Source of the DNA: Coriobacteriaceae bacterium
GTDB taxonomy: Bacteria > Actinomycetota > Coriobacteriia > Coriobacteriales > Coriobacteriaceae
Assembly: GCA_902362275.1 (NCBI GenBank)
Contig: CABIWB010000003.1
Span: forward strand, 1 to 64,000
Reading direction: 5' to 3'
DNA length: 64,000 nucleotides
A model generated the notes under the pieces. The model worked only from the letters and a program-made list of their open reading frames with translations. It had not been told where the DNA came from and did no database searches. The position numbers and the translations under genes are program-made. This document shows positions 33,702 to 41,766 of the stretch, one piece after another. The first letter of the stretch is position 1. The number at the start of each line of letters is the position of its first letter.

Positions 33702-34958
33702 CTACTTGTAATACGTCTTGAACAGCTTAAAGTGGCGCAGCTTGGTGTGCCACATGCGCAGCCAGCGGTTAAAGACAAAGTCGCCCTTCATAAACGAAGG
33801 GTCGGCGCCCTTGCCTTCCTTGTCCAGGCGATGCACCTTAGCGCGCAGCTCGGGATCCTTGACGTACTTGTCGACGACGCCCATGGGGACGACCATCCAC
33901 AGCGCCTCGTCCTGTGCCGTCACAAACTCCGGCTCAAACGGGCGGTTGAACACATACTCGTCCACCACATACTTGGCAACGTTAAAGCCGCTGTTGGTGA
34001 CGTAGTAGTTGCTGCGACCCTGGCGCGTGTTGAAATCGAAGAACTTAAACGAGCCGTCGCGCTCGTCGTACTTAACGTCAAAGTTGGAATAGCCCACAAA
34101 GTGAAGGTCCTCGAGCAGCTTGCGCACGCCGCCCATGAGCTCGTCGTTGGGCTCGGTGATGATACAGGCATGGTTGCCGACACCGTGGGGCTGATGCTCC
34201 TCGAGCAGCACATGGCCCAGGCACATCATGCGGACCTTGCCGTTGCGGTCGGAATAGCTGGTGAGCACGCGCATGTACTCGTCGTTGCCGGGCACACGAT
34301 CCTGCAAGATCAGGTCGTCGGTGTAGCCGCTGGCATACGAGTCGCGAATGACCTGTTCCAACTCGGCGCGGTCGGCAATCTCATAGGCCTTCTTCTGGCC
34401 CTCGAACTCATGTTGCCACCACATGATGCCGTCAGAAGGCTTCAGAATCATCGGGTAAGGAAAATCGATCTGGTCGAGCACTTCGGCAGGCGCCTCACCC
34501 TGGGCATTGAGCATCGCCTTGGTAAAGGTAAACGTGTGCGGATAGGGCACGCCATGCTTCTCGCACAGCTCGTAGAAGATCTCCTTCTTCTGGCACTGCT
34601 CGAGCATGCTATAGGGAGCGTAAGGCGCGACGATGTTATCCGCCAGCTCATGAGCATCCTTGGCCTGAGCCACGAGGGCAACATAGTTGTCGCCACAGCC
34701 CACAAGGACAATCGTCTTATCGGTATGCGCTTGGGCAATGCCGTTGACGGTTTTGAGCATCACGGGCATGGTATCGATATCCACGTTGGGCGTGTAGTCG
34801 ATAATCTGGCTGCGGTACGCGGGACCCGTCTGATACTTGCCGAAGACCAGACTCTTGACCTGGTACTCCTCGTAGAAGGCGCGCGCCACCGAATAGGCGT
34901 TGATGTCGCCACCGAGCAGCACGGGAATGAACTCGCGCTCTGTAAATTGCAATGCCAT
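33702..34958 (-). CDS. ATP-grasp carboxylate-amine ligase (candidate D-aspartate ligase)
   Basis: A 418-residue ATP-grasp enzyme. An N-terminal Rossmann-like part (IPVLLGGDINAYSVARAF) precedes the ATP-grasp core with YPMILKPSDGIMWW, LILQDRVPGNDEYMRV and the metal-binding FKFFDFNTRQGRSNYY. No membrane segment is seen. The family includes AslA-type D-aspartate ligases that add D-Asp to the lysine/ornithine side chain of peptidoglycan precursors. The adjacent aspartate racemase supports this role, but substrate identity is inferred. Confidence 0.78.
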   Translation of the reverse strand: MALQFTEREFIPVLLGGDINAYSVARAFYEEYQVKSLVFGKYQTGPAYRSQIIDYTPNVDIDTMPVMLKTVNGIAQAHTDKTIVLVGCGDNYVALVAQAKDAHELADNIVAPYAPYSMLEQCQKKEIFYELCEKHGVPYPHTFTFTKAMLNAQGEAPAEVLDQIDFPYPMILKPSDGIMWWQHEFEGQKKAYEIADRAELEQVIRDSYASGYTDDLILQDRVPGNDEYMRVLTSYSDRNGKVRMMCLGHVLLEEHQPHGVGNHACIITEPNDELMGGVRKLLEDLHFVGYSNFDVKYDERDGSFKFFDFNTRQGRSNYYVTNSGFNVAKYVVDEYVFNRPFEPEFVTAQDEALWMVVPMGVVDKYVKDPELRAKVHRLDKEGKGADPSFMKGDFVFNRWLRMWHTKLRHFKLFKTYYK

Positions 34959-35106
34959 GGAAACTTCCTATCATGAACTGCCCGCACAACGGGCGGTCTT
35001 AGTGCAACCGATTCATTCTAGCGTGCCAAACCGCCAGCACCCAAAGTTCCACCGTATCTATGGCAATCGGAGGATCAGACTCGAGCAAAGACGGCGCTCA
35101 CCGCTG

Positions 35107-35140
35107 TACGACAACGGGCAATGAACCTACCGTTGTTGTA
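35107..35140. promoter_or_regulatory. Dyad upstream of the MOSC gene
   Basis: TACGACAACGG (35107-35117) and CCGTTGTTGTA (35130-35140) form an 11-base inverted repeat with one mismatch, 43 bases before the start. It may be an operator or a 5' leader hairpin. Confidence 0.35.
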
Positions 35141-35182
35141 GGATTCAACATATTGTCAATCCCATAAGCGAAAGGCGCACAC

Positions 35183-35815
35183 GTGCCCCAAGAACATCTG
35201 ACCGACAACCCCATCCTTGACGCCGCAAAACGCGAGCTAGCGAAACGTTCTCAAACGACCGCTCCCCTACGCACCGCCAGCAACGTCTACGAAGGACCCG
35301 CCCGCATCGTTTCGATTAACACGTCGGCGCACAAAGGCACACGCAAGTCGCCCGTCGCCGATGGGCACGATACCGTCATTGAGCAGTTTGGCCTCGCTTC
35401 CGATGCACACGCCGGGCATTGGCACCGCCAAGTCTCGTTTTTGGCCGTAGAATCAATCCAGACGGCGCAGCATCGCGGGCTCGATGTGCACGAAGGCGAC
35501 TTTGGGGAGAACTTCACCACACAAGGTATCAACCTGCTTTCGCTCCCCCTGGGCACACAGCTCAAGATCGGCAACGACGTTCTGGTCGAGATCAGCCAGA
35601 TCGGCAAGGTCTGCCACACCCGCTGTGCTATCTACTATCTCGCCGGTGATTGCATCTTTCCCCACGAGGGCATTTTCGGTGTGGTGCTTCGAGGCGGAGA
35701 GATGCATGTCGGAGACGATATCCAAACAGTCAAGCTCGGCGACGGCACGTGTTCTTTCACCCCAGCCGAGGCGCTCGAAGAAATTGAACAGGCTCGCCGC
35801 GAAGGAACCCTATAG
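35183..35815 (+). CDS. MOSC domain protein
   Basis: A 210-residue protein. After a 40-residue N-terminal extension the MOSC domain shows QIGKVCHTRCAIYYLAGDC with its conserved cysteine and HEGIFGVVLRGGEMHVGD. Such domains bind sulfur carried as persulfide and occur in molybdenum cofactor sulfurases and YiiM-like detoxification proteins. No other molybdopterin gene is nearby, so the role is open. It starts with GTG, preceded by AAAGG. Confidence 0.82.
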   Translation: MPQEHLTDNPILDAAKRELAKRSQTTAPLRTASNVYEGPARIVSINTSAHKGTRKSPVADGHDTVIEQFGLASDAHAGHWHRQVSFLAVESIQTAQHRGLDVHEGDFGENFTTQGINLLSLPLGTQLKIGNDVLVEISQIGKVCHTRCAIYYLAGDCIFPHEGIFGVVLRGGEMHVGDDIQTVKLGDGTCSFTPAEALEEIEQARREGTL

Positions 35816-35880
35816 GTGCAAAACCCCATGTTGGAGTAGCCCTTAAGGCGTGAATCTGCGATCAAACCGAGTTCCGTAAC

Positions 35881-35990
35881 GTTAAAGTTGAACTCTATGG
35901 TTTCTCAACAATTCACTATAACTGCAGGTCAAAGCCAAAGCCTCAAGTTCAACTTGACCCTTTGGAACCTTTAAGGTTCAAGTTGAGGTC
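35881..35990. promoter_or_regulatory. Cluster of overlapping operator-like dyads
   Basis: Four related words occur in 110 bases: AAGTTGAACT at 35885, CAAGTTCAACTTG at 35944-35956, GAACCTTTAAGGTTC at 35965-35979 and GGTTCAAGTTGAGG at 35975-35988. The last pairs with CAACTTGACCC upstream to make a larger dyad. The words resemble MerR/SoxR-type half sites. They lie between the MOSC gene and the cell-wall hydrolase. Confidence 0.5.
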
Positions 35991-36049
35991 GAAAGCAGTA
36001 GTAGAATACCGTTCGAACCATAACCTACGATTGATTGCAGAGGGATTGG

Positions 36050-37183
36050 ATGCAGCATTCGAATCATCGCGTCGCAGCGCTCATCGCGTCGAAGCCGGCT
36101 CGTATCATCACGAGCGCCGCACTCGCTGTCGCACTGACTGCCACGCCGATGCTCTCCCCCGTTGCGGCATATGCCGCCTCGCAGGCAACGCAGGATCAGC
36201 TTTCCGCCGCGCAGCAAAAAATCGAAGCCGCCACGAGCGCCTACAACGATGCCCGCACCAAACTCGACGACCTGCAAAAGCAGATCGACTCCAATGAGGC
36301 GAGCATCGAGGAAATCGAGGCCAAGCTTCCCGAGCAGCAGGCCAAGGCAAGCTCCGCCATGCGCGATCTGTACAAGTACCAGAAGGGCACCAATCCCATC
36401 GTGAGCTTCCTGGTCAACGCGCAGAGCCTGGGTGAGTTCATCACCACCTGCAAATACACCAACCAGATCACGAGCTCGAGCGTCGATGAGATCGAAGAGC
36501 TCAACAACATGCAAACCGAACTCGAGCAGAACAAGGCCGAGCTCCAGCAGGCCAAGTCACAGCTTGAGGCAGAACAGAAAAACGCCGAGGATTCGCTGGC
36601 GCAGGCCCAGCAGCTCCGCAGCGAGGCGCAGGCAAAAGCCGAGCAGGAAAATGCCGCCGAGCTCGCCAAGCTTGAGGCCGATAAGGCCGCTGCCGCCGAG
36701 AAGCTCTCGGGCGAGGGCGTAAGCGGCAGCAATTCCAGCAGTCAGGCCACCAACACCAACACCACCATCGACACCACGGTGAACAACGCCAATACCGGTA
36801 ATTCCGATTACGATTCGTTCATTAATGAGTGGACGAGCCGCATCGATAATTATCTTGCCGGGTCCCCCATGGCAGGCCAGGGCTATAACTTTGCCGTTGC
36901 CGCTTGGAACACCGGCGTCGACCCTCGCTGGTCCCCCGCCATCGCCTGCATCGAGAGCACCAAGGGTGCTTATTGCGCCAATTCTTACAACGCCTGGGGC
37001 TGGAGCGCCCGTGGCGGCGGTTGGCGCAGCTTTGGCAGCTGGAGCGAGGGCATCGCTGCTCACGTGGCCTACCTGGGCGCCAACTACGGCTCCACCCTTA
37101 CCCCGGCAGCGGCCAAAAAGTACTGCCCGCCCACGTGGCAGGACTGGTACAACAAGGTCGCCGCTCAGATGAACCGCATCTAA
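36050..37183 (+). CDS. Secreted coiled-coil peptidoglycan hydrolase
   Basis: A 377-residue exported protein. A signal peptide ends near AAYAA (about residue 42). A long coiled coil rich in Gln, Glu and Ala (about 45-215, starting ATQDQLSAAQQKI) resembles the N-terminus of PcsB/CwlO-type hydrolases. A Ser/Asn/Thr linker follows. The C-terminal 120 residues carry a lysozyme-like domain (SPAIACIESTKG, YNAWGWSARGG, AKKYCPPTW), with the glutamate of CIES a candidate catalytic acid. The ATG at 36050 has AGAGGGA upstream. A role in daughter-cell separation is inferred. Confidence 0.8.
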   Translation: MQHSNHRVAALIASKPARIITSAALAVALTATPMLSPVAAYAASQATQDQLSAAQQKIEAATSAYNDARTKLDDLQKQIDSNEASIEEIEAKLPEQQAKASSAMRDLYKYQKGTNPIVSFLVNAQSLGEFITTCKYTNQITSSSVDEIEELNNMQTELEQNKAELQQAKSQLEAEQKNAEDSLAQAQQLRSEAQAKAEQENAAELAKLEADKAAAAEKLSGEGVSGSNSSSQATNTNTTIDTTVNNANTGNSDYDSFINEWTSRIDNYLAGSPMAGQGYNFAVAAWNTGVDPRWSPAIACIESTKGAYCANSYNAWGWSARGGGWRSFGSWSEGIAAHVAYLGANYGSTLTPAAAKKYCPPTWQDWYNKVAAQMNRI

Positions 37184-37192
37184 ATGCAACTC

Positions 37193-37216
37193 AAAGGGCC
37201 CCACGGGGCCCTTTCT
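37193..37216. terminator. Bidirectional terminator between hydrolase and kinase genes
   Basis: AAAGGGCCCC-a-CGGGGCCCTTT followed by CTTGTTT on the plus strand and by a T/A-containing tract on the minus side; both convergent genes end within ten bases. Confidence 0.85.
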
Positions 37217-37219
37217 TGT

Positions 37220-38587
37220 TTAGGAGACGACGCCGGTCGCATTGCCGACGACAATAACCACGATCGTGATGGCGACCATAATTCCCAACGCTTTGAGCCA
37301 CAGTGTGACAAACTCACGACCTCGATAACGATCGAGCACGGGAAAGCGACGCCTAAGCCTGCGGCGGTCGAGCATGCCAAACGTAACGAGCAGCACCATG
37401 CCGTCAACCATAAGAAAATACTCAAGGGCCAAAAACCACACTGGATAGCTGCGGTTGGCTCCCGTGGGTTGGAATACGGCAAAATGGCTTCCAACCAGCA
37501 GCAGCAAGGTCGCCGCATAGATAAAGCCGTTCCATATACGCCCGATGGGCTCCGGAATCCGGGAAAGTAGGCTCATGCGACAAGGAACCACCGGCGAGGC
37601 GCCCTTGGACTGCCGCTCGAAAGATGGCGCCGTTTGCGGAGCAACCTGCGTCACTGAAGGCCCCGTCGCGCCAATCGAGCCAGACTCAGGCAGGCACAGC
37701 CCGTACGCCGCGCGCACGGCATACCCGAGCGCCTTCGCACTTGCAAAACGCTTGGCCGGATCGAGCGCCATCGCCATGCAGATAACATCGGCGAGCAGGG
37801 CGGGGACGTCACACGCCTCGCACTGCTCGCGCATATCCCGCCCCGGTTTGGGGTCGGTCCCAGTCAGGCAAAAGAACAACAGCGCGCCAAGCGCGTAGAC
37901 ATCGCTACGAACACTCGTCTGGCCAAAACCGTACTGCTCGGGCGGCGCATAGGGGCGTGTGCCAAACTTAACGGTATCGGAATCGGCCCCCTCGCGCCAC
38001 ACGCGCGCGATTCCCAAATCGATAATCACCAGGGACGAAAACGTCATGCCGGCATCGGGCGCATATCGTGCCCCCGAAACAATAATGTTCGACGGTTTCA
38101 GATCGCGATGAATCACCGGTACCGGCGTCTCCCCCGCTAACTCAAATCCGGCGTGAAGCTCTTCTGCCGCATCGCAGAGGGCGACAAACAACTCGCGCGC
38201 GTAATCGGGCGTGGCGCCCAGCCGGCCTACGAGTGCCTCGAGCGTCTCACCTTCGACATACTCCATGACCACATTCAGCTCATCGCCCACACGGCGGCAA
38301 TCAACGAGTCTTGGCAGGTGCTCAAATCTGCGACCCGCCCGTTGGGCCAAAAACAGGCGCTCGTAGGCCCCACCGATGTGCGCTGAGGCGTCGATGCGCT
38401 TTCGGACGAAGGGGCCAAGCGAGCCGCCGCCCGAGCCCTCAAAGTAAACGAGTTCGGTCGTCTCGACCGGCGAGCACTTAAGTACACGGTCCACACGGTA
38501 GCTGTCATCGCGGGCAAGCGAAGACAGGTGCTCTGCGAGCGCTACCGCCAATTCGTCGTCGGCATATGTGAGGTCCTGAGTATCCAT
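37220..38587 (-). CDS. Membrane-anchored Ser/Thr protein kinase
   Basis: A 455-residue protein with an N-terminal eukaryote-like kinase domain. The candidate ATP lysine is in FVRKRID (Lys63), the catalytic loop is HRDLKPSN at 160-167, the metal motif is DLG at 190 instead of DFG, and RPYAPPEQYG is the activation-segment end. A region rich in Ser/Pro follows, then two membrane segments (about 360-385 and 430-452) and a short tail. No PASTA domains are present, so it is not a PknB-type wall sensor. The start at 38587 is the best guess (ATGs at 38596 and 38620 are alternatives; none has a clear SD). An XRE regulator lies just upstream in the same direction. Confidence 0.87.
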   Translation of the reverse strand: MDTQDLTYADDELAVALAEHLSSLARDDSYRVDRVLKCSPVETTELVYFEGSGGGSLGPFVRKRIDASAHIGGAYERLFLAQRAGRRFEHLPRLVDCRRVGDELNVVMEYVEGETLEALVGRLGATPDYARELFVALCDAAEELHAGFELAGETPVPVIHRDLKPSNIIVSGARYAPDAGMTFSSLVIIDLGIARVWREGADSDTVKFGTRPYAPPEQYGFGQTSVRSDVYALGALLFFCLTGTDPKPGRDMREQCEACDVPALLADVICMAMALDPAKRFASAKALGYAVRAAYGLCLPESGSIGATGPSVTQVAPQTAPSFERQSKGASPVVPCRMSLLSRIPEPIGRIWNGFIYAATLLLLVGSHFAVFQPTGANRSYPVWFLALEYFLMVDGMVLLVTFGMLDRRRLRRRFPVLDRYRGREFVTLWLKALGIMVAITIVVIVVGNATGVVS

Positions 38588-38605
38588 AGCGTCCATAATA
38601 ACGCA

Positions 38606-38635
38606 GGGCGCGGACACCATATGGCATCCGCGCCC
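38606..38635 (-). promoter_or_regulatory. Hairpin just upstream of the kinase start
   Basis: A perfect nine-base stem GGGCGCGGA/TCCGCGCCC with the palindrome CATATG in its loop. It lies between the XRE gene and the kinase and ends about 20 bases before the chosen start. It could terminate XRE transcripts or mask translation initiation. Confidence 0.5.
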
Positions 38636-38682
38636 CGCACATTTACGGGTTTAATTAACCCCACGCAGCCCGGTATCGGCTG

Positions 38683-39105
38683 CTAGCTCACCGTCTCCTC
38701 GCCAAAGCGGTACAGCTCCTCGTTAACCTTTTGCAAGCTGCAGCCTCGATCAATGCAAAAGATGATGATGGCGTCGCGACGATCCTTACAGTTGAGCACA
38801 TTGGCACCGGCGGCCGACAGGACTCGGTTGGTCTCCTTGAGCGTCAGCGCCATGGCAAAGGCAATCTGCAGTACCTTGTCGCGACCCGGATGGCGCGCGC
38901 CGGTAAAGATCTGGTAGCCAAAGGTCTCGTTGAGGTCGGCCATGCGCACGACGTGCGAACGCTCCAACCCCTTTTCTTGCAATAGCTGCTTCAGATACTC
39001 CGAAAGCGACGGGGCGGAAAAGTCATGCTCCTTGATATAGCCATCGATGCTTGGCGCGTCGAGCAGCTCGTTGAGCAACTCCTCGGTCAACTTTTTATCG
39101 GGCAT
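38683..39105 (-). CDS. XRE-like helix-turn-helix protein
   Basis: A 140-residue protein. The central part (about 30-100: LSEYLKQLLQEKGLERSHVVRMADLN, then YQIFTGARHPGRDKVLQIAFAM) has the spacing of an XRE-type HTH domain in which the turn is followed by a TGARHPGRDK recognition loop. The C-terminal 40 residues (RRDAIIIFCIDRGCS) may mediate partner contacts. GGGAGGTGAGG lies before the ATG. It is followed by the Ser/Thr kinase gene, so phosphorylation by that kinase is possible. Confidence 0.75.
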   Translation of the reverse strand: MPDKKLTEELLNELLDAPSIDGYIKEHDFSAPSLSEYLKQLLQEKGLERSHVVRMADLNETFGYQIFTGARHPGRDKVLQIAFAMALTLKETNRVLSAAGANVLNCKDRRDAIIIFCIDRGCSLQKVNEELYRFGEETVS

Positions 39106-39143
39106 ATGGCCTCACCTCCCTGCAAATTGCCGGCATCATAACG

Positions 39144-39686
39144 CTAGGCAAGAACCCAGCTTGCGGTGGCAGACTTATCAAACACGTTGGCGAAGTACAG
39201 AGCCTTTTTGATGTCGCCGTCAAAATAAATGTTACCCGAAACGGAACCGCCCGCAGCAAGAGTGCCCGACTGCAGCTCATCGGAACCCTCGCTATAGTAG
39301 CCCTGGTTCTGCTGGGCACCGTTTGCGTCTTCGCCCTTCCAGTCGTAGATGTTGTAGTCCGCGCCCTCATCACCGTTGTTGACGTACGTGACGTGAATGC
39401 CCGTCATGGTCGAGCCATCATAATTGGTCAAACCCGTCTGAACGGCATCGACGACGACAGCGAGACCAGTGCTCGTGGTCACGGTCGTGCCGACAGCCAG
39501 ATCGGTCGTTGCCTGCTCTTCCTTCTTGGGCTCTTCCTTCTTGTCGCTATCGCCGGCGTCCTCGGTAACAGTTGCCTTATCGCTCCCACAACCGGCAAGC
39601 AGGCCGACAGTTCCCAGGGCGACAGTTGCAAACGCGCCAAGCGCAGCGCGACGGCTCAACAGCATTTCGGTCTCGGGCTTTTTCAT
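39144..39686 (-). CDS. Lipoprotein with DUF4352-like domain
   Basis: A 180-residue exported lipoprotein. A twin-arginine-like RRAALGAF start leads into a hydrophobic segment and the lipobox LLAGC (Cys33). A Lys/Glu-rich linker (DKKEEPKKEEQ) precedes an immunoglobulin-like beta domain (about 60-180) of the DUF4352 kind (TGIHVTYVNNGDEGADYNIYDW). Such domains are usually extracellular and of unknown function. Its Shine-Dalgarno AGGAAGG lies inside a strong hairpin (39692-39745), so translation is probably controlled. Confidence 0.82.
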   Translation of the reverse strand: MKKPETEMLLSRRAALGAFATVALGTVGLLAGCGSDKATVTEDAGDSDKKEEPKKEEQATTDLAVGTTVTTSTGLAVVVDAVQTGLTNYDGSTMTGIHVTYVNNGDEGADYNIYDWKGEDANGAQQNQGYYSEGSDELQSGTLAAGGSVSGNIYFDGDIKKALYFANVFDKSATASWVLA

Positions 39687-39691
39687 AATGC

Positions 39692-39745
39692 ATCCTTCCT
39701 ACGATCCGGCTACCGCGCCGGCACACAGCACATCGTAGGAAGGAT
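39692..39745 (-). promoter_or_regulatory. Hairpin that sequesters the lipoprotein ribosome binding site
   Basis: Perfect 14-base arms ATCCTTCCTACGAT (39692-39705) and ATCGTAGGAAGGAT (39732-39745), with an additional CCGGC/GCCGG pair inside. Read on the minus strand, the 3' arm contains the AGGAAGGA ribosome binding site five bases before the ATG. No T-run follows, so it is not an intrinsic terminator. Confidence 0.75.
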
Positions 39746-39796
39746 TGAACGGGAATTCATTAGCTCGCAGCTAATTTGAACCCTTAGTTTTCAGTT

Positions 39797-39946
39797 TTAA
39801 GCTACCGCTGACAGCTCGACCTTCCGGCAGAAGGCGGACTCGTGGATCCCCAGTGCGCACACGATGTCGCCGTTGGAAAGGCCGTCCGCCTTGAAGCGGA
39901 CCGCCTCGCCCACCATCTCCTGCGTCAGCTTCGGATGCCTTGCCAT
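39797..39946 (-). CDS. Small HTH protein, probably a phage/IS-derived fragment
   Basis: A 49-residue ORF with GGGGGTG upstream of its ATG. The sequence LTQEMVGEAVRFKADGLSNGD continues into IVCALGIHESAFCRKVE, which resembles the helix-turn-helix start of small terminase subunits and transposases. The protein is much shorter than those families, so it is likely truncated. Confidence 0.5.
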   Translation of the reverse strand: MARHPKLTQEMVGEAVRFKADGLSNGDIVCALGIHESAFCRKVELSAVA

Positions 39947-40102
39947 GCGAATCACCCCCGTGAGCCTCGATAGGTTTCCTCACGGTGGATTCCGCAGGCG
40001 CATCACAAAGGCACGGGAAAGGCGGAGCTGTGTCCCGTCGTTTCCGTCGGAGCGCGCTCTACCTTCCCGCTCAGTCTACCATCAGGTGTCGCCTTGGAGC
40101 CC

Positions 40103-40846
40103 CTATAGCCTCACGTTCGCCGGTACGGGGCGCGCGCAAACGTAACGCTCCACGGGCGTCTTCCCGCCTTCCCCGTACAGCCTCTCCGCCGCCTCCGGGC
40201 ATAGGTCGCGCGTCAGCCGGATGATGTCGGCGTCCACGGCGGTAGGCAGGAACGCGTCGCGCGCGGGGTCGAACAGACGCTCATTGTGGGCGACGCGGTT
40301 CCTTACCTTGTTGATCGCGTAAATCGTGCGGTTCAACTCCGCGCGGTTGATACCGCGCGGCCACGCGGCGTGGAGGTAGGGAATCCACAAGTCGCGTTCG
40401 CGGCTACGGTCGGTGAGGTGGGACCAGAAACCCATCATGAGGTTCGAGATGACCTGATCCGGGTCGCTCGGGTCGTGGGAGCGCCCCTGTGCCTGGGAGA
40501 TCGCCTTGCGGTTCGCCACGTTGACGTCGAGGAGCCGCTTCGACCTGCTCGTGCGCATGATCGGCGCGCGCACCGGCGAGGCGTCGTCGAGGAGCCAGTG
40601 GCCCTCGCCGCCCCAGCCCTCTCGCAGCGCCCTGTCGTAGGCGTTGCGCAGCGCGACCTCGAAGTGGGAGATGTCAGCGACGAGGACCTTGCAGAGCCCG
40701 ACGTTCCAGAGGTACAGGTCGAACGCATCCTCTATATCACCGTCGCACGCCGCGAGGTACGGAGAGAGCCGCGCGGGAGAGAGCCATCGCTCAGCCCATT
40801 CCCTTGTGTTGCAGCTCGGAAGAGATTGCTCGGGCGCCCCGGCCAT
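40103..40846 (-). CDS. Abi-like abortive infection protein with HEPN motif
   Basis: A 247-residue protein of the Abi_2 (AbiD/AbiF-like) family. LSPARLSPYLAACDGDIEDAFDLYLWN and HFEVALRNAYD match the family start. The predicted RNase motif R-x4-H is RNRVAH at 182-187, typical of HEPN toxins that halt growth on phage infection. The start at 40846 has AGGAGGTG upstream. It is the promoter-distal member of the minus-strand defence cluster but is separated from the next gene by a repeat. Confidence 0.85.
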   Translation of the reverse strand: MAGAPEQSLPSCNTREWAERWLSPARLSPYLAACDGDIEDAFDLYLWNVGLCKVLVADISHFEVALRNAYDRALREGWGGEGHWLLDDASPVRAPIMRTSRSKRLLDVNVANRKAISQAQGRSHDPSDPDQVISNLMMGFWSHLTDRSRERDLWIPYLHAAWPRGINRAELNRTIYAINKVRNRVAHNERLFDPARDAFLPTAVDADIIRLTRDLCPEAAERLYGEGGKTPVERYVCARPVPANVRL

Positions 40847-40870
40847 CGAACACCTCCTATAGACATGATT

Positions 40871-40912
40871 CAGGCCCGGTGACATGCAAGCAGCGGTCAT
40901 CCCGGGCCCATC
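40871..40912. repeat. Dispersed hairpin repeat, copy 1 (defence island)
   Basis: GGCCCGGTGAC pairs with GTCATCCCGGGCC across a short spacer. The same sequence, with about three quarters of positions conserved over 60 bases and ending CATCGAT, recurs at 52291-52331. Confidence 0.7.
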
Positions 40913-41037
40913 GATACGTATCTTACCCACTTCCGCGGATTTCAACAAGTCGTTTCCGGATGAGGTACAGAATACCGTCATCACAGAAGGGACATCACTT
41001 GTTCTGTTCGCGTCGGCACTTCGGATACTCAGGCCGG

Positions 41038-41604
41038 TCAGCTGGCTATGAGGACGAACCCGACGACTGAGAAGAAGACGACGGCAAGCGCAACCACACC
41101 GGTCGCGATCAGGATCAGGGCATTGGCGGCGCGAAGGAGGGAGACAGTCCGGTCGTCGTAAGCCTTCCTCGATGCGTAGTAGGCCTCCAGGGAGTCACAT
41201 GTCGTCCTCGCGGCGTCGAGCTCGCTGGCGAAGACCCCCTCGAGGGCGTCGGATATGGATTTCGGAGAGTCGAGGACGCAATACTTCCTCCTGCGTATGG
41301 CAAGGAGGCAGAGCACGAAGCCCGCGGCATAGCAGAGCATCGACAGGAGATAGGCGGCGAGGAGAATCTCCCTCTGCCAGACGGACGAGAAGCAGGAGAA
41401 TAGCGGCTCCGCGACCGTGACGAGTGCGACGACGATTATCGATAGCGCCGTCATCAGGTGCCCCGCGTAGCCGGTGAGTCCCTCGCCGCGGGAGTCCTCC
41501 ATCCGCACGCTCTCGAGCGCGAGACGGGCGAGGTACTCGGCGGTTATGCGGTCGGAGTCGTCATGAAGGGCCTCCTCTTCGGCAGCCCTCTTCTTCTTGC
41601 TCAC
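41038..41604 (-). CDS. Small multi-span membrane protein of the defence cluster
   Basis: A 188-residue protein with a charged N-terminus (KKKRAAEEE), two membrane helices at about 48-68 and 79-104, a soluble helical stretch and one or two more helices at about 155-187. The layout resembles membrane effectors of SLATT/4TM type but no diagnostic motif is seen. It starts at a GTG at 41604 as it stands. Removing one G from the GGGG run near 41660 would join it in frame to an ATG at 41728 with AGGAGG, giving a longer charged N-terminus. Confidence 0.65.
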   Translation of the reverse strand: MSKKKRAAEEEALHDDSDRITAEYLARLALESVRMEDSRGEGLTGYAGHLMTALSIIVVALVTVAEPLFSCFSSVWQREILLAAYLLSMLCYAAGFVLCLLAIRRRKYCVLDSPKSISDALEGVFASELDAARTTCDSLEAYYASRKAYDDRTVSLLRAANALILIATGVVALAVVFFSVVGFVLIAS

Positions 41605-41728
41605 CTCTTGTTCCCGCCCTTCCTCTCGGGCAAAATCGTCGTGTGGAGCCTCGGGTGTCCCCGCGCACCTCGTGGGAGCCCGCGGGCTCGGGCCTCGGAG
41701 CTGGCTTGCTGGGTTTCTTGTCTGACAT
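41561..41728 (-). CDS. Short ORF, possible frameshifted N-terminus of the next gene
   Basis: A 55-codon ORF with a strong AGGAGG before its ATG (MSDKKPSKPAPRPEPAGSH). After about residue 22 the composition turns into Arg/Gly-rich text typical of a wrong frame, while the downstream membrane protein's frame reads TPEAPHDDFAREEGREQEV. A +1 G in a four-G run most simply explains both. A genuine small protein is the alternative. Confidence 0.4.
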   Translation of the reverse strand: MSDKKPSKPAPRPEPAGSHEVRGDTRGSTRRFCPRGRAGTRGEQEEEGCRRGGPS

Positions 41729-41766
41729 GTTGACCTCCTGGGAAAGCGATGACGGTGTGGCAGGCC

